This document shows positions 16,608 to 24,711 of a DNA stretch of 57,824 nt, piece after piece. The notes beneath the pieces were generated by a model. It was given only the letters and a program-made list of their open reading frames with translations. It searched no databases and was not told the origin of the DNA. How positions within the stretch are numbered: position 1 is the stretch's first letter; each line of letters starts with the position of its first letter. Source of the DNA: Acutalibacter sp. (GTDB taxonomy: Bacteria; Bacillota; Clostridia; Oscillospirales; Acutalibacteraceae); contig JAFLRP010000198.1 of assembly GCA_022511515.1 (NCBI GenBank), positions 1 to 57,824 on the forward strand. The letters run 5' to 3'. Both the position numbers and the translations under genes were made by a program.

Positions 16608-17258
16608 ATGAAACGACTACTGAAAAAAGAATTTCTTCTGGCCGCGCACCCCACGGGCTACCTGTTTTTAGGGCTGGCAGCCATGATGCTGATCCCGTCC
16701 TATCCTTTGACCGTCACCTTTTTCTACCCCTGTCTGGGCATTTTTTTCGTCTGCATGACCGCCCGGGAAAATCGGGATATCTTTTACACCGTGCTGCTGC
16801 CGGTGAAAAAGCGGGACGCGGTAAAGGCCCGGTTTTTGCTGTGCGGGTTCTTTCAGGCGGGGCAAATCGTGCTCTGTATTCCCTTTCTTTTTCTCCGGGC
16901 GCTGTACCCGCCGGAGGGGAACATCGTGGGGCTGGACGCAAATCTCGCTTTGCTGGGCTTCGGTCTCGCGCTGATGGGGCTTTTCAACCTGATTTTCTTC
17001 CCCCTGCATTACAAAAACCCCGTTAAAATCGGCGTGCCCTTCCTGCTGGGATCGGCGGCGTTGTTTTTTGGCATCGGCATTTCCGAAGCCCTGCCCCATT
17101 TCGTCCCCTTTGTCCGGGACAACTTGGACACCGCCCTCTTTCTCCACCTGCCGGAAAAGTTTCTTTGCTTTTTCTTGGGCGCGGCCATTTACGCCCTGCT
17201 GACTGCCCTCGCCTGCCGCAAAAGTATGCGCCTTTTGGAAGCGCTGGACCTCGCCTGA
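16608..17258 (+). CDS. ABC-2 type transporter permease
   Basis: A 216-residue integral membrane protein with about six hydrophobic segments (for example about 14-55 in two blocks, 80-98, 108-130, 140-160 and 182-204). It fits the small ABC-2 permeases that pair with the preceding ATPase. The charged N-terminus MKRLLKKEF and the loop ENRDIFYTVLLPVKKRD resemble ABC-2 proteins that start with a coupling helix. Its Shine-Dalgarno is separated from the ATG by an 18-base stem-loop, unlike its neighbours. The substrate is unknown. Confidence 0.85.
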   Translation: MKRLLKKEFLLAAHPTGYLFLGLAAMMLIPSYPLTVTFFYPCLGIFFVCMTARENRDIFYTVLLPVKKRDAVKARFLLCGFFQAGQIVLCIPFLFLRALYPPEGNIVGLDANLALLGFGLALMGLFNLIFFPLHYKNPVKIGVPFLLGSAALFFGIGISEALPHFVPFVRDNLDTALFLHLPEKFLCFFLGAAIYALLTALACRKSMRLLEALDLA

Positions 17259-17335
17259 AATTTGATTTTTCTTGCAGGGCATGGTAGGATAGCAGGTAAG
17301 AAAAATCGGGATTTGATGGAGTTGAGAGATGAAAT

Positions 17336-17875
17336 ATGGCAACGTTTGAAGATATCATGGAGCTGGATATTCAGACTTTTTTCAGCTATATTGAGACCAT
17401 TCGCTATGGTTATCAAGATAAATCCGGGCAACTGCATTTTACTGATGAAGAAGATTTTACCGTTCGGGATTATGCTTTTTCCTCGCCGGAGGATGTGGTA
17501 AAGAATCATTGCGGTTGGTGCTGGGACTTGGCGGAACTCATCAAAGTCTATTGTGCAAGACATGATGTTCCTTGTCGCTCCTGGTTCATGGAATATCTGT
17601 CTGACGATCTGCACCAGACGCATACCCAAGTGTTTTTACGCTTTCGGGGAAAATGGTGTCCCGCTCCGGACAACTGCTTGGGTCTTCAACTTGGAACGCC
17701 CAGTTTTGATGAATTGGCCTCGTGTGTCAGTTGGTTTACGGGCTTCTTTACAGATTACTTAAAGTCAGTCCTAAAGGACAAGTTCCATGAAGCGAATCTG
17801 CTCGTTAAAGAATATACCTGTACATTTTCTCCAGGTATCACAGATGAAACATATCTTTCGCAGATACGACAATGA
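17336..17875 (+). CDS. Transglutaminase-like cysteine protein of unknown function
   Basis: A 179-residue cytoplasmic protein without signal peptide. The motif NHCGWCWDLAELIK (about residue 57) and a later HTQVFLRFRGKW (about 95) look like the Cys and His positions of a compact transglutaminase/papain-like fold, with an acidic third residue not obvious. GGAG lies 12 bases before the ATG, which is weak spacing. It is followed by a bidirectional terminator. Base composition is lower in GC than its neighbours. Family assignment is tentative. Confidence 0.6.
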   Translation: MATFEDIMELDIQTFFSYIETIRYGYQDKSGQLHFTDEEDFTVRDYAFSSPEDVVKNHCGWCWDLAELIKVYCARHDVPCRSWFMEYLSDDLHQTHTQVFLRFRGKWCPAPDNCLGLQLGTPSFDELASCVSWFTGFFTDYLKSVLKDKFHEANLLVKEYTCTFSPGITDETYLSQIRQ

Positions 17876-17916
17876 TACGTTCAGTTCTAGCTTATCTTAT
17901 ACAACTTTTTTCCATC

Positions 17917-17950
17917 AAAAAAGCGTTTTTCTTTCCAGAAAAACGCTTTT
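17917..17950. terminator. Bidirectional terminator between the transglutaminase-like gene and recX
   Basis: A 13-bp stem AAAAAGCGTTTTT / AAAAACGCTTTTT with an 8-base loop. It has T-tracts on both strands and lies between convergent genes. Confidence 0.9.
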
Positions 17951-17978
17951 TATGCAACACTATTCAAAAACTCCGGCC

Positions 17979-18608
17979 TCAAAACTCGTCGTCCTCTGGG
18001 CTCATGGCCCTGCGCATGGCCTGTCGGATCAAATCGTAGGAGTAGCCCAAACGCTGCAAGGCGGCAAAAGCTCTGCGGCGGATTTTTTCGTCTTCCTCCC
18101 AGCGGTCATACTTTTTGCTGAGCACAGCGCGGATATTTTCCAGCGCCATATTTTCATCGCTGTATTCCTCCAGAAGCTCATCGATCAGCACACTGTCGAT
18201 GCCCTTTAATCGCAATTCCTGCCGGACGCGGGCTTTGCCGAACCGCCGGCGGGTAAAGAGCTCTCTTGCCAAGTCTCTTGCGTAGGCTTCATCGTTTAAA
18301 AGCCCCAGCTCCTCCATGCGGTCGGCGGCGGCCTGAGCCGCTTCCCGGGAGGCGGCGGTGCGGGCGATTTTGTCCGTCAGTTCCTTTTTGGAATGGCTGC
18401 GGTGCTCCAGCAGATACAATGCTTTTTCCTTGGCCCTGCGGGCGTCGGAGGCCCGTATCAGCTCATGGAGCTCCTCGTCCGTCAGCTCATCCCCGGGCTT
18501 CAAGCCGGAGCGGACAAATATTTCCGTGTCGATTTTCACGGCGGCTTCGCCGTCCAGATAGAGCTGGGTCAGGCTTTTCCGCCTTGGCTCTGCGGCAGTC
18601 AGCAGCAT
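17979..18608 (-). CDS. recX: Regulatory protein RecX
   Basis: RecX binds RecA filaments and limits or modulates recombinase activity. The 209-residue protein is rich in charged helices arranged as three-helix RecX repeats. Motifs include KALYLLEHRSHSKKEL (about 62), LNDEAYARDLARE (about 103) and the C-terminal ALQRLGYSYDLIRQAM. The length fits Firmicutes RecX (about 200-260). Its ATG overlaps the recA stop by one base (TGATG), so it is translationally coupled and shares the recA promoter. Confidence 0.93.
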   Translation of the reverse strand: MLLTAAEPRRKSLTQLYLDGEAAVKIDTEIFVRSGLKPGDELTDEELHELIRASDARRAKEKALYLLEHRSHSKKELTDKIARTAASREAAQAAADRMEELGLLNDEAYARDLARELFTRRRFGKARVRQELRLKGIDSVLIDELLEEYSDENMALENIRAVLSKKYDRWEEDEKIRRRAFAALQRLGYSYDLIRQAMRRAMSPEDDEF

Positions 18609-19786
18609 CAGTCGTCATCCACCGTGATGTCGATGCTCTGCTTGGCCGCCGCCTTGTTGGTGGGAACGGGCGCTTCTTCCGGGACGGGAGCCGCAGGGGC
18701 TTCCACCGGGGTAGCCACTGCCCGGGCCGCGCCGGATTTTCCGGGCTTTTCGTAGAGCTTGTCCACATTCTCACGGACCAATTTTTCCACTTCCTGGGCG
18801 ATTTCGGGATTGTTCGCCAAAAATTCCTTGGAATTGTCTCTGCCCTGCCCGATGCGCTCGCCGTTGTAAGAGAACCAGGAGCCGCTCTTTTGAATGATAT
18901 CCAGATTTACGGCGATATCCAGCAGCTCGCCGGTGCGGGAAATGCCCGTGCCGTACATCACGTCGAACTCCGCCGTGCGGAACGGGGGAGCGATTTTATT
19001 TTTCACGACCTTGACTTTCGTCCGCGCGCCGATATTTTCCGTGCCGTTCTTGATGACCTCGCCCTTGCGCACTTCCATGCGGACGGAGGAATAGAATTTC
19101 AAGGCCCGGCCGCCGGGGGTGACCTCCGGGTTGCCGTATACCACACCCACCTTTTCGCGGAGCTGATTGATAAAGATCGCCACGCAGTTGGATTTGGAAA
19201 TGGCGCCGGCCAGCTTGCGGAGAGCCTGACTCATCAGCCTTGCCTGCAGGCCCACGTGGGTGTCGCCCATATCGCCTTCGATTTCGGCACGGGGCACAAG
19301 GGCCGCCACAGAGTCCACCACGATGACATCGATGGCATTGGAGCGCACCAGCGCTTCCGTGATTTCCAGCGCCTGCTCGCCGGTATCCGGCTGAGAGACC
19401 AAGAGACTTTCCACGTCCACGCCCAGATTTCCGGCATAGACGGGATCTAGAGCGTGCTCCACGTCAATGAACGCGGCGTTGCCGCCCATTTTCTGCCCTT
19501 CGGCAATGCAGTGGAGGGCCAAGGTGGTCTTACCGGAGGATTCCGGGCCGTACACCTCGATGATACGCCCTCTGGGCAGGCCGCCGATCCCCAGAGCCAT
19601 ATCCAGAGACAAAGAGCCGGTGGGAATGCTTTCCACGTTCAATGCGGAATCCTGTCCCAGCCGCATGACCGCTCCCTCGCCGAACTGCTTTTTGATTTGC
19701 GCCAGCGCGGTTTCCAGTGCCTTTGCCTTATCTTCCGGCTTGCCGTCCGCCTTCATGCTGACCGGCGCTTTATTTTTTTCTGCCAT
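18608..19786 (-). CDS. recA: Recombinase RecA
   Basis: RecA forms ATP-dependent filaments on single-stranded DNA, drives strand exchange and promotes LexA self-cleavage. The 392 residues include the N-terminal helix, Walker [10 protein letters not shown] (about 77), Walker [11 protein letters not shown] (about 150), loop L2 with [10 protein letters not shown] (about 205), and an acidic tail ending DITVDDD. The ATG at 19786 has AGGAGG ten bases upstream; an open frame continues upstream but crosses the promoter. The C-terminal Ala/Pro-rich linker (about 345-380) is longer than in Escherichia coli. Regulation: LexA-type box at 19947-19961 and promoter at 19899-19927. Confidence 0.98.
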   Translation of the reverse strand: MAEKNKAPVSMKADGKPEDKAKALETALAQIKKQFGEGAVMRLGQDSALNVESIPTGSLSLDMALGIGGLPRGRIIEVYGPESSGKTTLALHCIAEGQKMGGNAAFIDVEHALDPVYAGNLGVDVESLLVSQPDTGEQALEITEALVRSNAIDVIVVDSVAALVPRAEIEGDMGDTHVGLQARLMSQALRKLAGAISKSNCVAIFINQLREKVGVVYGNPEVTPGGRALKFYSSVRMEVRKGEVIKNGTENIGARTKVKVVKNKIAPPFRTAEFDVMYGTGISRTGELLDIAVNLDIIQKSGSWFSYNGERIGQGRDNSKEFLANNPEIAQEVEKLVRENVDKLYEKPGKSGAARAVATPVEAPAAPVPEEAPVPTNKAAAKQSIDITVDDD

Positions 19787-19898
19787 ATTTTTTGCCCTCC
19801 TATTTTTTGCCTGTCTCAACCGTAACTTTGTTTTCGCAAGCAGTTTTCTGCTGCTTTCCGCATTTCTGCTTGTCTCAACCCTTCTGTTTCTCAACCAT

Positions 19899-19927
19899 AT
19901 TATACTGGAAAACTTCGGGAAAATCAA
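19899..19927 (-). promoter_or_regulatory. recA promoter
   Basis: On the minus strand TTGATT (19922-19927) and TATAAT (19899-19904) with a 17-bp spacer. The leader to the recA ATG is about 110 bases. It contains three copies of GGTTGAGA(A/C)A, one starting right after the -10. Confidence 0.8.
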
Positions 19928-19946
19928 TGGGTTTCAAGAATTTTTA

Positions 19947-19961
19947 CGAACAAATGTTTTG
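19947..19961 (-). promoter_or_regulatory. LexA (DinR) SOS box upstream of recA
   Basis: CGAACAAATGTTTTG (plus strand) fits the Firmicutes SOS consensus CGAACnnnnGTTYG. It lies 20 bp upstream of the recA -35 and 6 bp after the ABC-F stop codon, so recA is the sensible target. Confidence 0.75.
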
Positions 19962-19966
19962 ATTTT

Positions 19967-21505
19967 TTACGGCGTTTCTTTGGGAAAAAGTCCCTCCGGG
20001 GTCAGCTCATACAGCGTCTCACAAACTTCGGAAAGATACTTCCTGTCGTGGGACACGCTGAGAATGCACCCGCCGAATTCCTTTAAGATTTTCCGAATCA
20101 CCGGCCCGGACAGGGGACTGAAATTCCGAGTGGGCTCGTCGAGGATCAGCACATTGCTGCCGTCTAAAATCATTTTGAGGAAAAACAGCTTGGCCTTTTG
20201 CCCGCCGGAGAGCTCCGCGATGCTGTGCTCGCATTCCTCCGCCGTGTACTTCATGCTGCCAAGGTAGGTTTTTACCCGGGTGAGCTCCGCTTTTTCCGAG
20301 GATTTTGCCAAGAATTCCACCGGCGTTTCTCTTTCGTCCACCGTCTCCCCGTAATCTTGCGGCATGTAGACGGCGTTCAGGTCGGGTCTGGCAAGCAGCT
20401 CCTGTGCCAGTTTCCTCAAAAAAGTGGTCTTTCCCGCACCGTTTTTGCCGATGATGCAGATGTGCTCCGGCCCCCGGACAAAAAGTTTTATTTTTTCAGC
20501 CAAGACCTTTTCCCCCACGGCCAGTTCGGGAAGGTCAAATTCAATCACCGTTTTGCCGGCGGGCAGGGTGACGGCAGGGTCGAAGCCCACTAAAATAGCG
20601 TCCTCGCTTTCCGGCATTTGGGTCATGTCCTCCCGTTCCCGGTCCATGCGGTGCTCCAGCGCCTTCACAGATTTCATCTTCTTTTTCAGCAGCCGCCCAC
20701 CGCTGGGATTTCCCCGGCTGATGGCGTTTTGTTCGTGCTCTACCCGCTGATAAATTTGCCGGAATTTTTCCAGTTTTTTCCGTTCTTCCTCCCGCTCTTT
20801 CCTTGCCATCTGCTCCTGAGACGCAAATTTGCTGAGCCGCTCATCCACGTACTGCCGATAGCCGATTTTTTGCACCGTCCACCGGGGCAGCGTCTTTTTC
20901 CTGAGCTGCTCCAAGTGAAGAATGGCCGTGGCGGTGTTTTCCAGCAGCGTTTCGTCGTGGGAGATGTACAGCACCGGCTGGGGACAATTTTGAATAAATC
21001 GTTCCAGCCATTCCAGCGTTTCGATGTCCAAGTCGTTGGAGGGTTCGTCCAGCAGGTAGCAGTCCGGGCGGCGAAGGGTCAAGAGCGCCGCTTGTAATTT
21101 TACCTTTTCCCCGCCGGACAGGGTACCCACCGGGCGGTCGGAATACAACAGCTCCTGGGAAAATCCCAGCTCTGATGCGATATCCGCGATTTCCTTCGGC
21201 GTGCTTTCCAAAAAAGCCGGTTCCTGACAGCAGAATTCGTATGCGGTTTTCTCCCTGTCCGCCGGGGGCAATTCCTGCGGCAAATACCCTAAAATCATCC
21301 CGGATTTCCGAATGGTTCCGCTCCAATCGGCGTAGCCCTCCACCAGAGCTTCATCATAGATCAGCTTTAAGAGGGTGGATTTTCCGTTTCCTTCCTCGCC
21401 GATGACGGCCATCCTGTCTCCGGGGTTCAGGGAAAGGGTCAAATCTCTGACCAGTTCCCGCAGGTCCTTTCGCATGGAGATATTCAAATGCTCAATTTGC
21501 AGCAT
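19967..21505 (-). CDS. ABC-F family ATPase, candidate antibiotic-resistance (ribosome protection) type
   Basis: A 512-residue soluble protein with two ATPase domains and no membrane segment, as in ABC-F factors that act on the ribosome E site. Domain 1 has Walker A GEEGNGKST, signature LSGGEK and YLLDEPSNDLD. A charged helical linker follows (about 235-320, rich in Lys/Arg/Glu). Domain 2 has Walker A GKNGAGKTT, signature LSGGQKAK and Walker B LILDEPTRNFSPLS, an unusual replacement of the common DEPTNHLD. I chose MLQIEHLNI at 21505; MKGDFRSG at 21562 is in frame but lacks a site. The attenuator-like leader suggests drug-induced expression. The protected drug class is unknown. Confidence 0.9.
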   Translation of the reverse strand: MLQIEHLNISMRKDLRELVRDLTLSLNPGDRMAVIGEEGNGKSTLLKLIYDEALVEGYADWSGTIRKSGMILGYLPQELPPADREKTAYEFCCQEPAFLESTPKEIADIASELGFSQELLYSDRPVGTLSGGEKVKLQAALLTLRRPDCYLLDEPSNDLDIETLEWLERFIQNCPQPVLYISHDETLLENTATAILHLEQLRKKTLPRWTVQKIGYRQYVDERLSKFASQEQMARKEREEERKKLEKFRQIYQRVEHEQNAISRGNPSGGRLLKKKMKSVKALEHRMDREREDMTQMPESEDAILVGFDPAVTLPAGKTVIEFDLPELAVGEKVLAEKIKLFVRGPEHICIIGKNGAGKTTFLRKLAQELLARPDLNAVYMPQDYGETVDERETPVEFLAKSSEKAELTRVKTYLGSMKYTAEECEHSIAELSGGQKAKLFFLKMILDGSNVLILDEPTRNFSPLSGPVIRKILKEFGGCILSVSHDRKYLSEVCETLYELTPEGLFPKETP

Positions 21506-21519
21506 ATCTTTTTCTTTGC

Positions 21520-21559
21520 TTTCGCCGCGGCGAAATTTGCCGCTGCGAAAATCTCCTTT
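21520..21559 (-). promoter_or_regulatory. Shine-Dalgarno / long stem-loop module before the ABC-F gene
   Basis: Minus strand: AAAGGAG (complement of 21553-21559), then a 31-base stem-loop (21520-21550). Its outer pairs are TTTCGC/GCGAAA and its inner pairs GCGGC/GCCGC. Then 14 bases and the ATG at 21505. Confidence 0.65.
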
Positions 21560-21585
21560 CATAAAGGGTAGGAGCTTTTTCCGCA

Positions 21586-21624
21586 GAAAAAGGTCTGCTT
21601 CCGACAACTGTCGAAAACAGACCT
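21586..21624 (-). terminator. Attenuator terminator in the ABC-F leader
   Basis: Minus strand: a 15-bp stem with two G-U pairs (AGGTCTG... / ...CAGACCT), loop AGTT, then TTTTTC. It lies 80 bases before the ABC-F start and inside its transcript. A competing partner for the 3' arm lies at 21700-21709 (AGGTCTTTCC on the minus strand; 6 bp plus 4 bp around a 2-base bulge), a possible antiterminator. Confidence 0.85.
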
Positions 21625-21758
21625 ACTCTCACATTAGGGCGCATTCCCCCCGCCGCAGCGGGGCGAAACCAAGAGAAAAAGCCATGAATCAGACAGCAGG
21701 GAAAGACCTCGGGATCTTTTTTCTCCCGACGCTCCTTTCGATTCTGTTTTTTCTTGGC

Positions 21759-21770
21759 TTACTTCCTCAT
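21759..21770 (-). CDS. Three-codon leader ORF (Met-Arg-Lys) before the ABC-F gene
   Basis: ATG AGG AAG TAA on the minus strand, preceded by AAAAGAGG (complement of 21777-21784) with 6-base spacing. It lies about 30 bases after the predicted transcript start and 135 bases before the terminator. Very short leader ORFs with good ribosome binding sites are typical of ribosome-mediated attenuation. Whether it is translated is not shown by sequence. Confidence 0.5.
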   Translation of the reverse strand: MRK

Positions 21771-21808
21771 GCTTTACCTCTTTTCTATTTGTTCATCAGT
21801 TACTATAG

Positions 21809-21837
21809 AGTATATTCGCCAAATGGGGAAAAGTCAA
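21809..21837 (-). promoter_or_regulatory. Promoter of the ABC-F leader
   Basis: TTGACT (complement of 21832-21837) and TATACT (complement of 21809-21814), spacer 17 bp, directly after the M28 peptidase stop. The predicted leader is about 295 bases. Confidence 0.85.
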
Positions 21838-21840
21838 TCC

Positions 21841-23136
21841 TTACTTGGCTTCTTCCGCCTTTTTCTCTTCCTCCGCTTCGGCAAGCTCCTTCTTATACAG
21901 GTACTTGTCCACATCGTCGATGATGTTCTGAGGCAGTTTTCTCTCAATGGGAAACACTTTCGCGTTGATGACGGATTTGCCCAGTTCCAGCACGCCTACA
22001 GAGGTTTTGGCCAGCATGTCGGCGGACAGGAAGGACATGGTGTCAAAGCGGTTGTGGATGTACGCCGCACCGTAGGTTCCGTTCCGGGAGAAATTCACTG
22101 CGGGAATGCCGTTGTCGGCATAGGGAATGGAATCGCTGGAATAAATGGACTGCTTGACCTCCACGGGATGGCCGATGATTTTCATCAGATATTCCGCGTA
22201 GTTTTTCAAGCTTTCCTCGCCGGTGACCGCCAGCGTCTCGTAGCCCAGCACAGGGCCGCCCACGTCCACGTTGATCATGAACAGGTGCTTGCTGAGCTCG
22301 TCCTTGTGGTCCCGGACATAGGCCTTGCTGCCTTCCAGTCCGATCTCTTCCGCGCCGTACCACATGAATTTCACCGTGCGGAGCGGGGGATTCTCCTTGA
22401 AATACCGAAGCATTTCCATAATGATGACCGAGCCCGCGCCGTTGTCGTACACGCCCTTGGAGAAGGGAACGGAATCGTAATGGGCGCCAAAAGACACGAT
22501 CTCCTCAGGCTTTTCCGTGCCGGGCACGGTGCAGACCACGTTGTGAGAGATGCGCTCCACCACGGTGTTTTTCAGGGTGAGCTTAGCCTTTGTTGCTCCC
22601 TTGCGCACCATTTCAATGGCGTCCAGAACCCGCATATTTACCATAGGAACACTGCCGAAGGCCCGCAGGGTGGACCGGAGGGTGCGGGTGGACAGGTCGG
22701 TTTCACTCAGTTTGTCCCGGAGCTGGCCCTCCATGGTGATGATAGCGGCCACGCCGGCCTTCATCAACTTGCGATACGCCGGCAGGCGCAGGAAGCCGTT
22801 GACCAGCACGATTTTCCCGGCGGCGTCGGTGAGGTTGGCCTCCTCCGCGTTTTCCACATACAGGAAGTCCGCTGTCAACCCCTCATCGAGCGTGTTTTGC
22901 GCACATTTGAAACCCGTCACGGGAATTTCCTGATGGAAGGGCTCCACGATCTCCAGCGTGGCGGTCTCGATCTCCGCGTCCTCGATTTTGAAATCCTCGA
23001 TGACGGCGGGGAAGCCGATCTTCCCGCATTCTTCCTTCAAAATTTCCGCCGCTTTCAATTCCTCGGCGGAACCGGCCACACGGGTAAAGCCGATTTTTTC
23101 CAGGAGTTCATATTCTCTCTGTCCAGAAATTTGCAT
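21841..23136 (-). CDS. M28-family zinc peptidase
   Basis: A 431-residue M28 aminopeptidase-like protein. The di-zinc ligands are visible: His and Asp in GAHYDSVPFSKGVYDNGAGS, the Glu pair in WYGAEEIGLEGSKAY, Asp in INVDVGGP, and His in YIHNRFDTM. A PA-like insert (about 90-190) precedes the catalytic domain. No signal peptide is visible, so it is probably cytoplasmic. The start MQISGQREYELL at 23136 has AGGAGG; the frame upstream crosses the promoter. The C-terminal tail is Glu/Lys-rich. It is transcribed alone from 23207-23235, with a stem-loop in its leader. Substrate unknown. Confidence 0.92.
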   Translation of the reverse strand: MQISGQREYELLEKIGFTRVAGSAEELKAAEILKEECGKIGFPAVIEDFKIEDAEIETATLEIVEPFHQEIPVTGFKCAQNTLDEGLTADFLYVENAEEANLTDAAGKIVLVNGFLRLPAYRKLMKAGVAAIITMEGQLRDKLSETDLSTRTLRSTLRAFGSVPMVNMRVLDAIEMVRKGATKAKLTLKNTVVERISHNVVCTVPGTEKPEEIVSFGAHYDSVPFSKGVYDNGAGSVIIMEMLRYFKENPPLRTVKFMWYGAEEIGLEGSKAYVRDHKDELSKHLFMINVDVGGPVLGYETLAVTGEESLKNYAEYLMKIIGHPVEVKQSIYSSDSIPYADNGIPAVNFSRNGTYGAAYIHNRFDTMSFLSADMLAKTSVGVLELGKSVINAKVFPIERKLPQNIIDDVDKYLYKKELAEAEEEKKAEEAK

Positions 23137-23165
23137 TCTTTTTTCCTCCTCTTCTCCAAGGCGAT

Positions 23166-23186
23166 GCCGCACGGAAAATGTGCGGC
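23166..23186 (-). promoter_or_regulatory. Stem-loop in the M28 peptidase leader
   Basis: GCCGCAC (23166-23172) and GTGCGGC (23180-23186) pair perfectly over a 7-base loop between promoter and Shine-Dalgarno. It has the same CCGCAC/GTGCGG core as at 1862-1924 and 11499-11522. Confidence 0.55.
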
Positions 23187-23206
23187 GTTCCCTTCCTTTT
23201 TCTTTC

Positions 23207-23235
23207 ATTCTATCGTCTTTTTTAGGGGTTGTCAA
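23207..23235 (-). promoter_or_regulatory. Promoter of the M28 peptidase gene
   Basis: TTGACA (complement of 23230-23235) and TAGAAT (complement of 23207-23212) with a 17-bp spacer, about 70 bp before the start codon. Confidence 0.85.
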
Positions 23236-23277
23236 CGAGGACTCCGCAGAGCCTTTGTGAAATTTTCCGCCGTTCCG

Positions 23278-24696
23278 TCACTTGGAAATGTGCCACTCCA
23301 CGCCGTTTGGGGTGTCCTTCATCACCACATGGCGGGCGGCAAGTTCATCCCGCAGCGCGTCCGCTTGGGCCCAGTCCTTGTTTTTCCTTGCTTCCGCGCG
23401 CTTTGCAATCAATGTTTCGATTTCCGCCTTTTCTTCGGGGGAAAGGTCGTCCCCTGCAGCCGTTCCTGCTTTTTCCGCCGCTTCCAGCAGGCTTAAAGAT
23501 AACACGGTATCGAAATCCGCGACCAAAAAACGCTTGGTGGCGTCGGACAGGTCGGCTTTCAGCACGTCGTACAGCACGGTGAGTCCTAAGGAAGTGTTCA
23601 GATCGCTGCCCAGCGCCTGAGAGAATTTCTCCTGATAGGCCTTGGCTGCTTCCTTGTCCGGCTCGCCCTCTTTGGAAAGCCCCGCGATGCGGGAAACCAG
23701 CTTCTGATAGGCCTGGGCCGCGTTATCCAGACTGTCGTAGGAAAAAACCAGAGGCTTTCTGTAGTGGGACTGCAGGCAGAACAGCCGGTAACTGAGCGGG
23801 TCGTATCCCTTTTCCTCCAGCAGGGAGACGGTGAGGAATTCCCCCTTGGACTTGCTCATTTTCCCCTGAGAATCGATGAGGTGCAGCACATGGAACCAAT
23901 AGCCGCACCAGGGATGGCCCAGATAGGCCTCGCTCTGGGCAATTTCGTTGGTGTGGTGGGGGAAAGCGTTGTCGATGCCGCCGCAGTGGATGTCCAGATA
24001 TTCCCCCAGTTCTCTCACGCTGATGGCGGAGCATTCGATATGCCAGCCGGGGTAGCCGTAGCCCCAGGGGCTTTCCCATTTCAGCTCCTGATCTTCAAAT
24101 TTTGACTTGGTAAACCACAGCACGAAATCCGTCTTGTTCCGCTTGTTTTCGTCGGCGTCCACACTTTCCCGGACGCCCACCGCCAAGTCCTCGCCGCTCT
24201 GATTGCCGAAAACGTAGTAATCGTCAAGCTTGGAGGTGTCAAAATACACATTCCCTCCGGCCTGATAGGCATACCCCTTTTCCAGCAGGACAGAAATGAA
24301 GTGGATGAAATCGTCCACCCGGGAGGTGGCGGGCACGATGGTGTCCGGCTTGCGGATGTTCAGTTTTTTGCAGTCCGCAAAGAAAGCGTCGGTGTAGAAC
24401 CCCGCGATCTCCATGACGGTTTTGTGCTCCCGCTTTGCGCCCTTGAGCATTTTGTCCTCGCCGGTGTCCCCGTCGGAAGACAGGTGCCCCACGTCGGTGA
24501 TATTCATCACCCGGTTTACTTCAAACCCCTCATACCGCAGGAATTTCTCCAGCACGTCCTCCATAATGTAGGAGCGCAGATTGCCGATATGGGCAAAGTG
24601 GTACACCGTCGGGCCGCAGGTGTACATCCGCACCTTGCCCGGCTCATGGGGCACAAATGGTTCTTTTTTCATAGTCAATGTGTTGGTCAGTTCCAT
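23278..24696 (-). CDS. cysS: Cysteinyl-tRNA synthetase
   Basis: CysRS charges tRNA-Cys. The 472-residue class I synthetase has the zinc-binding Cys in YTCGPTVYHFAHIGNLRS, which also holds the HIGH-like motif HIGN. It also has GWHIECSAIS and HHTNEIAQSEA (zinc ligands Cys/His), the KMSKSKG loop near residue 275, and a DALR-type C-terminal domain. AAAAGGAGG precedes the ATG. It lies 15 bp after cysE on the same strand, so cysteine synthesis and charging are expressed together behind the T-box at about 25466-25670. Confidence 0.97.
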   Translation of the reverse strand: MELTNTLTMKKEPFVPHEPGKVRMYTCGPTVYHFAHIGNLRSYIMEDVLEKFLRYEGFEVNRVMNITDVGHLSSDGDTGEDKMLKGAKREHKTVMEIAGFYTDAFFADCKKLNIRKPDTIVPATSRVDDFIHFISVLLEKGYAYQAGGNVYFDTSKLDDYYVFGNQSGEDLAVGVRESVDADENKRNKTDFVLWFTKSKFEDQELKWESPWGYGYPGWHIECSAISVRELGEYLDIHCGGIDNAFPHHTNEIAQSEAYLGHPWCGYWFHVLHLIDSQGKMSKSKGEFLTVSLLEEKGYDPLSYRLFCLQSHYRKPLVFSYDSLDNAAQAYQKLVSRIAGLSKEGEPDKEAAKAYQEKFSQALGSDLNTSLGLTVLYDVLKADLSDATKRFLVADFDTVLSLSLLEAAEKAGTAAGDDLSPEEKAEIETLIAKRAEARKNKDWAQADALRDELAARHVVMKDTPNGVEWHISK

Positions 24697-24711
24697 TTTG
24701 ATCCTCCTTTT

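Noticed and set aside
17336-17875. Horizontal transfer of the lower-GC transglutaminase-like gene
   Set aside because: Composition differs somewhat, but there are no flanking repeats, mobility genes or disrupted neighbours, so the evidence is too thin.
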